A stretch of DNA of 64,000 nucleotides from Spirochaetales bacterium (lineage in GTDB: Bacteria > Spirochaetota > Spirochaetia > DSM-2461). The DNA is taken from NCBI GenBank assembly GCA_028533045.1, contig JAQQAP010000002.1:1-64000 (forward strand). Reading direction: 5' to 3'. The notes beneath the pieces are model-generated. The model was not told the DNA's origin, searched no databases, and saw nothing but the letters and a program-made list of their open reading frames with translations. A program made the translations under genes and the position numbers. This document shows, piece after piece, positions 53,444 through 62,296 of this stretch; the stretch's first letter is position 1; each line of letters opens with the position of its first letter.

Positions 53444-53979
53444 GACCCTTTTTCCTTCTTCTCCTATTGATTCTTCTCCTTTTATCGGCCTGTAAAATCA
53501 ATTATGATCTGGCCGGAGGAGAGGATGATGATTCCATTCCCGATATTTATATGAAGGGATTGAAGGAGATTCAGACTTCCGGGGGGGAAACCTCCTTTGT
53601 CATAACCGCCGACGAAGCGTCTATTTTTTCGGAAGAGGGGGAGACCTTTTTTGAAAATCTTGAATTCCGGGAAACCGATGCCAAAGGGGATGTGCTTCTT
53701 TTGGGTACCATGGGGAAGGCCCGGTCCTACAATAAAAACGATGCGGACCTTACCGACGGGGTGCGTATAGAATCCTTTAGAGACGAAGTGATGGTTGAGG
53801 GGGAAGCTTTCTTTTGGAAGGACGGGCTTCAGAAACTCACGGCTCCCAGGAACAGCAAGGTTACCATGGTTCGAGAGGGGGATACGGAAATCTCAGGAAC
53901 CGGATTTGAGGCCGATTTTAAGCTGAATGAAATAAGTTTTAACCAATCCGTAGAGGGGGTGCTTCACTTTGAAGACTAG
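53440..53979 (+). CDS. lptC: LPS export protein LptC
   Basis: 179 residues. An N-terminal membrane/lipoprotein signal (LLLILLLLSAC) is followed by an LptC/OstA-type beta-jellyroll with IPDIYMKGLKEIQTSGGE and GEAFFWKDG. It bridges LptBFG to LptA in the LPS transport path. The start is TTG at 53440, overlapping the manC stop as TTGA. The lptA and lptB genes follow. Confidence 0.75.
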   Translation: MRPFFLLLLLILLLLSACKINYDLAGGEDDDSIPDIYMKGLKEIQTSGGETSFVITADEASIFSEEGETFFENLEFRETDAKGDVLLLGTMGKARSYNKNDADLTDGVRIESFRDEVMVEGEAFFWKDGLQKLTAPRNSKVTMVREGDTEISGTGFEADFKLNEISFNQSVEGVLHFED

Positions 53980-54715
53980 ATTAGTCCTTCTCCTGTTACT
54001 CGCTACCTTTTTGCCCTTAGGGGCAGAAACTTACTCTTTCTCCGGTGACCGATCCTTTTCCGTTATGCGCGAAGGGGAAGAGGTCACTTCCATTGAAGGA
54101 GATGTGTCCATTATTTCCGAGAGTAAGGAAATTTATGCCGACCGGGTATCCATTAGCGGTGTGGACGATCCGGAATTTTCCGGGGACGGGGCGGTTCAGG
54201 TTAAGGACCTGGAGAAAGATCTGGACCTGAAGGCACAGGAATTCTCCTACTCTTCTGCGGAGGGAATCCTCCGGGCCAAGGGCGATGTGAGGATGGAGGA
54301 CCGGGCGAACGATCTTTTTATCCGCTGCCAGCTTTTGAGTGTGGAAGAAGAGAAAGACCGGGTGGTTATGGAGATTGGGATTCGTCTTTTTAAGGACGAT
54401 ATTATCTGCCGCAGCCAGTACGCTCTCTATATTCGTGAAGAGAATCTTCTTGAGCTCACCGGGTTTCCCGTGGTATATAAAGGCTCCGACCAGTACCGGG
54501 CGGACCGCATTACGGTAAACCTGGAAACGGACGAGATTATTATGACCGGGCGGATTGAAGGGTCTCTCCAGACGGAGGCCGAAGAGAGTGAAGAGGCAGA
54601 CCCTGATGTTCCTCCCGAAGAGGGAAGTGAGCCTCCCGAGGAAGGTGATCCCGCTGAGCCGGCCCCGGGGGATGAACCTCCCGAGAATGAGTCTCCAGGA
54701 GAAGGAAATGAGTGA
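53969..54715 (+). CDS. lptA: LPS transport protein LptA (OstA-like)
   Basis: 248 residues. A signal peptide ends near PLGAE, followed by repeated OstA-type strands (SGDRSFSV, ADRVSISG, GDVRMEDRANDLF, ADRITVNLETDEI) forming the periplasmic LPS bridge. The last 45 residues are an acidic Pro/Glu tail (ESEEADPDVPPEEG and similar repeats), unusual for LptA and probably disordered. The start is TTG at 53969, overlapping the lptC stop by 11 nt. It also overlaps the lptB start by 8 nt. Confidence 0.75.
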   Translation: MKTRLVLLLLLATFLPLGAETYSFSGDRSFSVMREGEEVTSIEGDVSIISESKEIYADRVSISGVDDPEFSGDGAVQVKDLEKDLDLKAQEFSYSSAEGILRAKGDVRMEDRANDLFIRCQLLSVEEEKDRVVMEIGIRLFKDDIICRSQYALYIREENLLELTGFPVVYKGSDQYRADRITVNLETDEIIMTGRIEGSLQTEAEESEEADPDVPPEEGSEPPEEGDPAEPAPGDEPPENESPGEGNE

Positions 54716-55445
54716 TAACAATCCCCGTTTGAGAGTTGAGGGCCTTAAGAAAGTCTTCCGGAAGAAAACTGCCGTCCGCGATGTCTCTTTTGAAATGAGA
54801 GAAGGGGAGGTTGTGGGGCTTTTGGGACCGAATGGGGCCGGCAAGACCACATCTTTCTATATGGTCGTTGGTTTTATTAAGCCCACCCAGGGGAAAATCT
54901 ACCTGAGCGACGAGGAGATTACCTCTCTTCCCATGTACCGCCGGGCCCGAATGGGGATTTCCTATTTGCCCCAGGAGCCTTCTGTGTTCAGTAAGCTTAC
55001 GGTGGAAAAGAATATCTGGGCCGCATTGGAAGCTCGTAATGATATTAGCGTGGATGAGAAAAAGGAAAAGCTCGAAGGTCTTATTGAAGACTTGGGCGTG
55101 GAGAAGGTGCGTTTTCAGAAGGCTTATACTCTCTCCGGTGGAGAGCGGCGGCGAACGGAGATTGCCCGTTCCCTGGCTATGGACCCCCACTTTCTTCTCC
55201 TTGACGAGCCCTTTGCCGGTATCGACCCCATCGCCGTTTACGAGATCAAGAATATCATTTCCCACCTCTCTTCTCGGGGGATTGGGGTACTAATTACCGA
55301 TCATAATGTGCGAGACACCTTGGAAATTACGGACAGATCCTATATAATGAATCTCGGCGAAATCGTAGTAAGCGGTTCCCACGAGGAACTTGTTAACAGC
55401 GAAGTGGCCCGGAAAATATATCTGGGCGACAACTTTTCGATGTAA
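54708..55445 (+). CDS. lptB: LPS export ATPase LptB
   Basis: 245 residues, near family length. Walker A GPNGAGKTT, signature LSGGERRR, Walker B LLLDEPFAGIDP, and the LptB-typical SYLPQEPSVFSKLTVEKN and ITDHNVRDTLEITDR. It powers LPS extraction with LptFG. The ATG at 54708 has GGAGAAGG upstream. The longer frame to 54555 is inside lptA. It is followed after 20 nt by rpoN, the common order in many bacteria. Confidence 0.9.
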   Translation: MSDNNPRLRVEGLKKVFRKKTAVRDVSFEMREGEVVGLLGPNGAGKTTSFYMVVGFIKPTQGKIYLSDEEITSLPMYRRARMGISYLPQEPSVFSKLTVEKNIWAALEARNDISVDEKKEKLEGLIEDLGVEKVRFQKAYTLSGGERRRTEIARSLAMDPHFLLLDEPFAGIDPIAVYEIKNIISHLSSRGIGVLITDHNVRDTLEITDRSYIMNLGEIVVSGSHEELVNSEVARKIYLGDNFSM

Positions 55446-55465
55446 AAAGGGAGAAAATCAGGGTC

Positions 55466-56857
55466 GTGCAGTCTCAGAAAATTGTTCTGACACAGGAACA
55501 GAAACTTAAGCTATCTCCTCAACTCTTTCAGTCGATACAGCTCATGTCCCTGCCCTTGACCGATCTGCAGCAGCGCATTCGGGACGAGGTGGACAAAAAT
55601 CCCGCTTTGGAAGTGGCCCGGGAAAAGGGGGAACTATCCCTTTCCGATATGTCCTCCGGTAAGGAGGAGGAGCGGGCTACCCAGGATTACGACCCCTTTG
55701 AAAATTCCTCCGATCCCGGTTATGAACCCCGCCTTACCAGCTACACCGCCAGCGGTGAAGATACAAAACGCCAATTTCTGGAAGGGGCCGTATCCCGGGG
55801 AGAAACTCTGCAGGAGCATTTGGAAGAGCAGCTCCATTTAATGAAGGGCTTTTCCGAAGAAGAATATGATCTGGCCTACAGGCTGATCCATAATCTGGAC
55901 GAAAACGGTTTTCACCGGGAGGAACCTCTGGTATTGGCCGGAGGGAATGAGCCTTTGCTGGACAAGGTTCTGCCCCGGATGCAATGTTTGGAGCCGGTGG
56001 GATGCTGTACTGTAGATGTGATGGAATCTCTCAAGGTTCAGTCGGCCCAGCGAAGTGACAGCCCCGTTGATATCATTGATTTTCTAGATAGAATTGTTCC
56101 CGAGATACGCAATGAGAAGCATGAAGTTCTTCTTAAAAATTCCGGCTTGAGTGAAGAGGATTTTCAGGACCATCTGGATTTTATTCGCACTTTGACCCCC
56201 TATCCCGGGAGGCTGTACTCCGGGGAAACCCTCTCCTATGTCATCCCCGATATCCAGGTGAAAAAAGAGGGGGACGAACTGGTTATTTTTCTTAATGACA
56301 GTCCCATTCCCGAGTTAAGGATAAACGGGTATTTTGAAGAGCTGGACGGGACCAAGGAACAGGAGAAAGAGGTTCGCCAGTTTGTGGGGTCCCATGTGAA
56401 GGACGCCCGATGGTTTATTAATAGTCTGGAGCAGAGAAACCGTACCCTTTTACGGGCGTCCCGGGCGATTGTGGAGCATCAGAGAGCCTTCTTTCATAAG
56501 GGGGCCAAAGGGCTTGTCCCCCTCACTCTTAAAGATATTGCCGCAGAAATTGATGTTCACGAAGCCACCGTTTCCCGGATTACCACGAATAAGTATGTCC
56601 AGACCGAATGGGGTATTTTTGAACTGAAGTATTTCTTTACCAATTCTATCTCCGGTTCCGGTTCCTCCGGTTCGTCCTACTCCCGGGAAGCGGTGAAGGA
56701 AATTATCAAGGAAATTATCGAAGGCCATAAAGGTCCTAAACGACTATCTGACCAGAAGGTTACCGATATTCTGGCTGAACGGGGGATTAAGATTGCCCGA
56801 AGAACTGCCGCCAAATACAGAAAAGAGCTGGATCTGGATTCCTCCTACGGTCGCTAG
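55466..56857 (+). CDS. rpoN: RNA polymerase sigma-54 factor
   Basis: 463 residues. The activator-interacting N-terminus (LTQEQKLKLSPQLFQSIQLMSLP), the core-binding middle and the DNA-binding end are all present. The RpoN box reads ARRTAAKYRKEL (usual ARRTVAKYREML). The start is GTG at 55466. It directs transcription from -24/-12 promoters and needs activators such as the NtrX-like protein encoded 3.5 kb downstream. Confidence 0.9.
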   Translation: MQSQKIVLTQEQKLKLSPQLFQSIQLMSLPLTDLQQRIRDEVDKNPALEVAREKGELSLSDMSSGKEEERATQDYDPFENSSDPGYEPRLTSYTASGEDTKRQFLEGAVSRGETLQEHLEEQLHLMKGFSEEEYDLAYRLIHNLDENGFHREEPLVLAGGNEPLLDKVLPRMQCLEPVGCCTVDVMESLKVQSAQRSDSPVDIIDFLDRIVPEIRNEKHEVLLKNSGLSEEDFQDHLDFIRTLTPYPGRLYSGETLSYVIPDIQVKKEGDELVIFLNDSPIPELRINGYFEELDGTKEQEKEVRQFVGSHVKDARWFINSLEQRNRTLLRASRAIVEHQRAFFHKGAKGLVPLTLKDIAAEIDVHEATVSRITTNKYVQTEWGIFELKYFFTNSISGSGSSGSSYSREAVKEIIKEIIEGHKGPKRLSDQKVTDILAERGIKIARRTAAKYRKELDLDSSYGR

Positions 56858-56889
56858 AGATAGGCCCTTCCTCCATTTATCTAATTAAA

Positions 56890-56918
56890 TTGATTTTCCC
56901 AAAAATGATGATTATACT
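56890..56918 (+). promoter_or_regulatory. Promoter of hpf
   Basis: TTGATT at 56890-56895, a 17-bp spacer and TATACT at 56913-56918. It gives a leader of about 45 nt to hpf, which has a strong AGGAGG site, so this gene is of the normal-leader class. Confidence 0.5.
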
Positions 56919-56970
56919 TTAGGTATACCGCGGGGGAAATTCCTTATGCGTAATTACCAGGAGGTCTCAT

Positions 56971-57267
56971 ATGACAGTAGAAATTAAAGGTGTTCACAAT
57001 TACCATGTTAGTGACAGAACGAAAGAATACCTGGACAAGAAAATGAATCGTATAGCCACATTCGAGGACTTGATTCAGGACCTTCATGTCAGTCTTTCAA
57101 AGGAAACAAACGGAGAGTATACGGTTACTTCCGATATTCATTATCGATGGGGAACCATGGCTCACGTTGCCGTAAGTGATCGGGATTTTTACAAGGCGAT
57201 TGATGTCTGCTTTGACAAAATCGATGCGAAGACATCAAAAGAAAAGGAAAAAATCAAGGAACATTAA
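56971..57267 (+). CDS. hpf: Ribosome hibernation promoting factor
   Basis: 98 residues, the short form (HPF/YfiA) with the double-stranded-RNA-binding fold: EIKGVHNYHVSDRTKEYLDKK and YKAIDVCFDKIDAK. It binds the 30S subunit in stationary phase, promoting inactive ribosomes. It lies just after rpoN as in many Proteobacteria and spirochaetes, behind its own promoter and AGGAGG site. Confidence 0.85.
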   Translation: MTVEIKGVHNYHVSDRTKEYLDKKMNRIATFEDLIQDLHVSLSKETNGEYTVTSDIHYRWGTMAHVAVSDRDFYKAIDVCFDKIDAKTSKEKEKIKEH

Positions 57268-57278
57268 ATTATTTATGC

Positions 57279-57284
57279 TATAAT
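57279..57284 (+). promoter_or_regulatory. Extended -10 box before hprK
   Basis: TGCTATAAT with a perfect TATAAT at 57279-57284 ends 8 nt before the hprK ATG at 57293. No clear -35 box is present. It could be an internal promoter giving an almost leaderless hprK message. Confidence 0.4.
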
Positions 57285-57292
57285 GGGGTGAG

Positions 57293-58273
57293 ATGAAAAA
57301 TTTTACTGTTCTGGACTTGTTGGAACTTGATTTGAAACCGCCCCGTAATCTGGACCTTAAATGCCTTTGTGGCAGAAAAGGTCTTGCCAGGGAAATTCCC
57401 CTGCCCGAGATTAACAGGCCCGGCCTGGCGTTGAGCGGTTTTTTCGAGCTCTTTGTAGGTCAGAGGATGCAGGTGTTTGGGCAGGGCGAATTTGCCTATC
57501 TCCAAAAATTGGAGGCGGAAGGGAACTTCCAGTATGTGGAGAAGTTCTTTGCCATCCACCCCCCCTGTTGTATTTTTTGTCATGGCTTAACCCCGAGTGA
57601 ACGATTTCAGGCTCTTTCGGAAGAGTACGGTGTTTCCACCTTGCATACTTCTTTGGAGTCATCCGACTTTACCGTACGGCTGCTGCAGGTCCTGGGGGAT
57701 ATTTTTGCCCCCCGCAAGACCTTGCACGGTGTTTTTGTCGAAGTGCACGGTACGGGTGTCCTTATCACCGGTGAAAGTGGGGTAGGAAAGAGTGAAACGG
57801 CCCTTGAACTTATCGGGCGCGGGGGAAACCGGCTCATTGCGGATGACGCGGTATTGATTAAACGCCTTTACGGTAATATGCTAATGGGGTATTCCACCAA
57901 TCCCGCCATGGCTTCCCATATGGAAATACGGGGGATGGGGATTGTTAATGTGGCCCAGGTTTTTGGTATCGGGGCCGTAAAGGAGAACAAGCAACTGGAA
58001 ATTGTTGTGGACCTGGAAGAGTGGAAAGCGGGAAAAGTGTATGACCGAATGGGCACCAAGAGTGACACGGTTGATATCTTGGGGGTGAATGTCCCGAGTA
58101 TTACTATTCCCATAAAACCGGGTCGAAACATACCTATAATAATTGAAACGGCTGTTCTTAATGAGCGGTTGAAACAAAGAGGCTATTTTGCAGCACGGGA
58201 ATTCAACAAGGATATTATCCAGTGGTTGGAAAGCGAGAATGCCCGCAAGCTTTACTTTGATAATTATGGTTAG
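57293..58273 (+). CDS. hprK: HPr kinase/phosphorylase
   Basis: 326 residues. The Walker A is GESGVGKS (160-167), preceded by LHGVFVEVHGTGV. The signature EIRGMGIVNVAQVFG is intact. It phosphorylates Ser46 of HPr with ATP or PPi and reverses it with phosphate, linking carbon state to regulation. HPr follows 40 nt later. No enzyme I gene is in the window, so phosphorylation by EI cannot be placed here. Confidence 0.9.
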   Translation: MKNFTVLDLLELDLKPPRNLDLKCLCGRKGLAREIPLPEINRPGLALSGFFELFVGQRMQVFGQGEFAYLQKLEAEGNFQYVEKFFAIHPPCCIFCHGLTPSERFQALSEEYGVSTLHTSLESSDFTVRLLQVLGDIFAPRKTLHGVFVEVHGTGVLITGESGVGKSETALELIGRGGNRLIADDAVLIKRLYGNMLMGYSTNPAMASHMEIRGMGIVNVAQVFGIGAVKENKQLEIVVDLEEWKAGKVYDRMGTKSDTVDILGVNVPSITIPIKPGRNIPIIIETAVLNERLKQRGYFAAREFNKDIIQWLESENARKLYFDNYG

Positions 58274-58313
58274 AAAATAAGCGGGAGCGATCCCATAATA
58301 TATAGGAATAGAA

Positions 58314-58577
58314 ATGGTAAAACAGGATGTGATTATACAAAACAGGGCCGGTCTCCACGCCAGACCGGCTTCTATGATTGTTCAAACGGCGGCTCAGTTC
58401 TCCTCTACAATCTACATACATAAGGAAGATGTTCAGGTAAATGCCAAATCCATTATGAATCTTCTTACTTTGGGGGGAGCTTATAATACTGAGCTTCTCA
58501 TTTCTGCCGAAGGGGATGATGAACAGAACGCCTTGAGTGCTATTGTTGCCCTTTTCGAATCCAAATTTGAGGAGTAG
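58314..58577 (+). CDS. ptsH: HPr phosphocarrier protein
   Basis: 87 residues. His15 in NRAGLHARPAS is the site phosphorylated by enzyme I, and Ser46 in NAKSIMNLLTLG is the HPr-kinase site. Both are present, so it can act as phosphocarrier and as regulator. Gene order hprK-ptsH gives direct coupling. The EIIA-CBS protein encoded near 32 kb is a candidate partner (inference). Confidence 0.9.
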   Translation: MVKQDVIIQNRAGLHARPASMIVQTAAQFSSTIYIHKEDVQVNAKSIMNLLTLGGAYNTELLISAEGDDEQNALSAIVALFESKFEE

Positions 58578-58631
58578 AGCTTTCTGAACCGTTCCGGAGT
58601 AGCCAGGATACGGAATTTAAATGCTGCCCTG

Positions 58632-60323
58632 GTGGGGTCTCTCATTCTTATTATTCTCTTTTTTTTCCTGGCCGGCCGGATAATTACGGGGATTATCGAA
58701 TTTGGTCCGACCTATATTGACGGTAGAATTATAATCATACTCTGTCTTATTATTACTCTGCTTCTCATAATGGTCGGGACCCATCTCTATCATTTTTTTA
58801 TTAGAGAAAAGGATGGCTTGAGGCTTCAGTATCAGCTTGTTCTACTCTTTTTTATCCTCATTCTTTTTGCTTCCATTCCCCAGACTCTCTTGGCTATGGA
58901 AATTCTGGAATCGATTTTGGGTTCCTGGAGCGGGAGTAGTCTTGAAGAAACTCTCGACGACAGTTCCGACTTTCTCACCTCTTATTATGAAGGTGTGGAA
59001 AGGGAGATCCTGAGCATGGGAGAAAGCGCCGCGTTGGGAACTATGATGGATGAGTATGGAGAGACAGGTTCTTTCCCCTGGGAAGAGTTGAGTCAGCTTA
59101 ACCCGTCCATTGAGAGTTTACAGCTTTTTCGTTCCGGAGAAGAGGACTTTTATGGTGTTCCGGAATACCGGGTGGACGGGGCTTTAATAGAACCCTATGG
59201 AAATAGCCTTTTACCGGCCCGGGCTGTTCTCGGACGGGTGCTTATCACTTATGTAAGACAGGAAGGTGATCTTAAGCTTGTCTTTACTGCGTCTCTTTTA
59301 CCGGGGACCGCCGATTTAGGGGGGCGATTGATAGATAACCGGGAGAGGCTTCTTGCCTATAACCACTATCGTCAGGATAGTTTGCGTTGGAAGCTATATA
59401 TTCTGGTGTTTTTTACTCTTCCCTTGATTCTCATTTCCATTAATCTGGGGCTGCTCTTTGCGCGCAATATGATACATCCCATACGGGAACTGGGAAAGGC
59501 TCTCAGACGGGTGACCGAGGGAGACTATTCCTATCGGATCTCTTCCAAGGAATTCGGGATGTATGATTTCTATGTGGATATCTTTAATGAGATGATCGAT
59601 GAGCTTAATAATTCCCGTTCCGAGCTGGTTCAGACCGAAAAGATTGGTGTGTGGAGAGATATTGCCCAGCGTCTGGCCCATGAAATACGAAACCCCCTGA
59701 CCCCCATAAAGCTGAATGCCCAAAGAATCCTCCTTAAAACGGCGGAAATGGATGAGGATACCCAAAAGTACCTTATGACGCCGATGAACCGTATTCTCAA
59801 AGAGGTGGATGAATTGGATCTGCTCCTTCGGGAATTTCGTGAATTCGCCGGCCAGAGAGCTCCCGTTCTCCGGTCTATTCCCCTCTCCTTACTGGTCGAT
59901 GAGGTGTGGGACAGTTACGGGAAAGAGACGGAAGATGTCATTTTTTCCCATCACGATGAGCAGAAGGAACGGGTCATTCAGGGGGATCCGTCCCAGCTAA
60001 AACAGGTGTTTCGTAATATCTTTTCCAATGCCCTGGAGGCCATGGAGTTTAAAGGTCGTCTGTCCGTGCGTATTTCCTCTGTCAGAAAGGGGGTTGTCTC
60101 TTTCTGTCGGGTGGCGATTCGCGACTGGGGCCGGGGGATTGATCAGGAAACGTTGTCGCGGATTTTTGAACCCTATTACACGACCCGCAAAAACGGAACC
60201 GGTTTGGGCTTACCCATTGTTGAAAGAATTGTCACCGACCATAAAGGGCGAATCTGGGTGAAATCTTCCCCCGGAGAGGGTACGGTGTTTTATATAGATT
60301 TGCCTGCGGGGAGGAGTTTGTGA
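58632..60323 (+). CDS. NtrY-like sensor histidine kinase
   Basis: 563 residues from the GTG at 58632. Two N-terminal membrane helices, a third at about 75-97, an extracytoplasmic sensor region, a fourth helix (about 255-278), HAMP, HisKA with AHEIRNPLTPIKLNAQR (NtrY type) and HATPase with NALEAME and DWGRGIDQE. The frame is open upstream to a stop at 58575. A CTG at 58584 with GGAG 9 nt before would add MNRSGVARIRNLNAAL, a basic N-terminus that fits membrane insertion better, so the true start may be that CTG. It overlaps the NtrX gene by 4 nt. Confidence 0.8.
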   Translation: MGSLILIILFFFLAGRIITGIIEFGPTYIDGRIIIILCLIITLLLIMVGTHLYHFFIREKDGLRLQYQLVLLFFILILFASIPQTLLAMEILESILGSWSGSSLEETLDDSSDFLTSYYEGVEREILSMGESAALGTMMDEYGETGSFPWEELSQLNPSIESLQLFRSGEEDFYGVPEYRVDGALIEPYGNSLLPARAVLGRVLITYVRQEGDLKLVFTASLLPGTADLGGRLIDNRERLLAYNHYRQDSLRWKLYILVFFTLPLILISINLGLLFARNMIHPIRELGKALRRVTEGDYSYRISSKEFGMYDFYVDIFNEMIDELNNSRSELVQTEKIGVWRDIAQRLAHEIRNPLTPIKLNAQRILLKTAEMDEDTQKYLMTPMNRILKEVDELDLLLREFREFAGQRAPVLRSIPLSLLVDEVWDSYGKETEDVIFSHHDEQKERVIQGDPSQLKQVFRNIFSNALEAMEFKGRLSVRISSVRKGVVSFCRVAIRDWGRGIDQETLSRIFEPYYTTRKNGTGLGLPIVERIVTDHKGRIWVKSSPGEGTVFYIDLPAGRSL

Positions 60324-61702
60324 AAGAACAATCGGGAAATCTGCTGATAATTGATGATGAGGATTCTATCCGGGATACTCTCAAGGAGATTCTTGAGGAT
60401 GAGGGGTACCGGGTTTTTGCTGCCGAAGACGGTCAGGATGGTCTGGCGGTTCTTAGGGATAACGATATAGATGTTGTCTTTTTGGATATCTGGCTTCCCA
60501 GGCGGGGAGGGATTGACGTCCTGGGAGATATCAAGAGTGAAAACAGTGATATTGAGGTCGTTATCATCTCCGGTCACGCCAATGTCGACTTGGCTGTTAA
60601 GGCCATTAAGCTGGGGGCCTACGATTTTCTTGAGAAACCTCTGGATATCGGGAGCGTCCTTACTCTTGCCGGTAAAGCGGTAGAACTGAAAAAGCTCAAG
60701 ACCGAGAACCGATCTTTGAAGAGCCAGTTGAAGGGCTCCGAAGAGAAGGTCCTTCTCATAGGTGAATCCCAGGGGATTAATCACATAAGGAAAACCATAG
60801 CCCAGGGGGCTCCTTCTGACTCGCGTATTCTGATTCTGGGAGAAAACGGAACGGGGAAGGAGCTGATTGCCCGGATGATTCATCAGGGAAGTCCCCGATT
60901 AGGACAGCCTTTTATCGAAGTGAACTGTGCCGCCATACCGGACAATTTGATCGAAAGCGAACTGTTTGGCCATGAGAAGGGCGCTTTTACCGGTGCGGTG
61001 GGACGGAAGAAAGGAAAGTTTGAACTGGCCGACGGGGGGACCCTCTTCCTGGATGAGGTGGCCGATATGTCCCTTAATGCCCAGGCAAAAGTTCTTCGGG
61101 CCATTCAGGAAATGGTTTTTGAGCGCGTAGGGGGAGAAGAGTCCATTCGTGTGGATGTAAGGATTATAGCGGCGACCAATAAGGATATCCGCAAGGAAGT
61201 GGAGGAGGGCCGATTCCGGGAAGACCTCTATTTTCGACTGAATGTTATTCCCATAAATGTACCGCCCCTTCAGGAACGTGAGGGGGATGTGGTTCTCCTT
61301 TTAGAGCATTTTATTAATCAGTTTTCCGCAGGGACAAGGCAGTTTACTGCGGAAGCTATGGAAGAGCTGTCCGGCTATGCCTGGCCAGGAAATATTCGAG
61401 AGTTAAGGAACTTCGTGGAACGGATTAATGTTATGAGCGATGACAATCCCATTGGCCTTGCTTCAGTTTCCACCTTTCTTCATCGTTTTGAAGAGGGCGA
61501 TAAAAAATCCGCTCCTTCCTTTCTGGGGGATTTGGGAGAGATGAAGCTGAGCGAAGCCCGCGATGAATTTGAAAAGCGCATGATCATTGAAAAGCTGGAA
61601 GAAAACGGTTATAATGTTTCCCGGACAGCCGGTGTTCTGGGGTTGTATCCCGGTAACCTGCACAATAAAATCAAGAAATACGGAATCGATACTAAGAAAT
61701 GA
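60320..61702 (+). CDS. NtrX-like sigma-54 response regulator
   Basis: 460 residues. A receiver domain (acceptor Asp in VVFLDIWLPRRGG), an AAA+ sigma-54 activator domain with Walker A GENGTGKE, GAFTGA loop (EKGAFTGAV) and Walker B GGTLFLDEV, and a Fis-type helix-turn-helix (VSRTAGVLGLYPGNLHNKI). It needs RpoN, encoded 3.5 kb upstream. The start is GTG at 60320, overlapping the kinase stop. It pairs with the preceding kinase. The GAFTGA loop is intact, so it should be active. Confidence 0.9.
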   Translation: MKEQSGNLLIIDDEDSIRDTLKEILEDEGYRVFAAEDGQDGLAVLRDNDIDVVFLDIWLPRRGGIDVLGDIKSENSDIEVVIISGHANVDLAVKAIKLGAYDFLEKPLDIGSVLTLAGKAVELKKLKTENRSLKSQLKGSEEKVLLIGESQGINHIRKTIAQGAPSDSRILILGENGTGKELIARMIHQGSPRLGQPFIEVNCAAIPDNLIESELFGHEKGAFTGAVGRKKGKFELADGGTLFLDEVADMSLNAQAKVLRAIQEMVFERVGGEESIRVDVRIIAATNKDIRKEVEEGRFREDLYFRLNVIPINVPPLQEREGDVVLLLEHFINQFSAGTRQFTAEAMEELSGYAWPGNIRELRNFVERINVMSDDNPIGLASVSTFLHRFEEGDKKSAPSFLGDLGEMKLSEARDEFEKRMIIEKLEENGYNVSRTAGVLGLYPGNLHNKIKKYGIDTKK

Positions 61703-62295
61703 AACAAATGACTTCCCGACAGAAAGAGATATACGATTTTCTCGAAAACTTTATTGAGAGGGAAGGCTATTCTCCCTCCATACGGGAAGTAGCCGGGCAT
61801 TTTAGTATTTCCGCCATGGGAGCCCGGGATCATTTGCGTGCTCTGGAAAAGAAAGGATTTATTCAGAGCGGAAACAACACCTCCCGCTCCTTTGTTATTA
61901 ACCGGAGCAAGGATGTGGAAGTCCTGGATATTCCTATTCTGGGGCACGTGGCTGCCGGTTTGCCTCTTATGGCTCAGGAAAATCTTAACGGCTCCGTAAA
62001 ACTGCCCTCCCCACTATTTACCCAGACGAATCTCTTTGCCCTCTATGTAGAGGGGGACAGCATGATTAATGCGGGGATATTTGAGGGTGATTTAGCTGTC
62101 TTTCATCAGCAGGAACAGGCGGAAAACGGGCAGATTGTGGTGGCTATGGTGGAAGAAGCGGTTACTCTGAAGCGTTTTTACAGGGAGAAGAGTCGTATTC
62201 GACTGCAGGCGGAAAACCCGGAATATTCCCCTATTTATGCCAGTGACATCCGTATTTTAGGACGCCTTGTACACCTTATGAGAAATTACGATTAG
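61699..62295 (+). CDS. lexA: LexA repressor
   Basis: 198 residues. A winged helix-turn-helix (SPSIREVAGHF then ARDHLRALEKKG), cleavage site Ala86-Gly87 (HVAAGLPL), and the catalytic Ser121 (EGDSM) and Lys158 (VTLKRF). It should repress DNA-damage genes and self-cleave with RecA. It overlaps the upstream regulator by 4 nt (ATGA), which ties SOS control to the NtrYX transcript. No LexA-box search is possible by eye. Confidence 0.9.
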   Translation: MKQMTSRQKEIYDFLENFIEREGYSPSIREVAGHFSISAMGARDHLRALEKKGFIQSGNNTSRSFVINRSKDVEVLDIPILGHVAAGLPLMAQENLNGSVKLPSPLFTQTNLFALYVEGDSMINAGIFEGDLAVFHQQEQAENGQIVVAMVEEAVTLKRFYREKSRIRLQAENPEYSPIYASDIRILGRLVHLMRNYD

Positions 62296-62296
62296 T

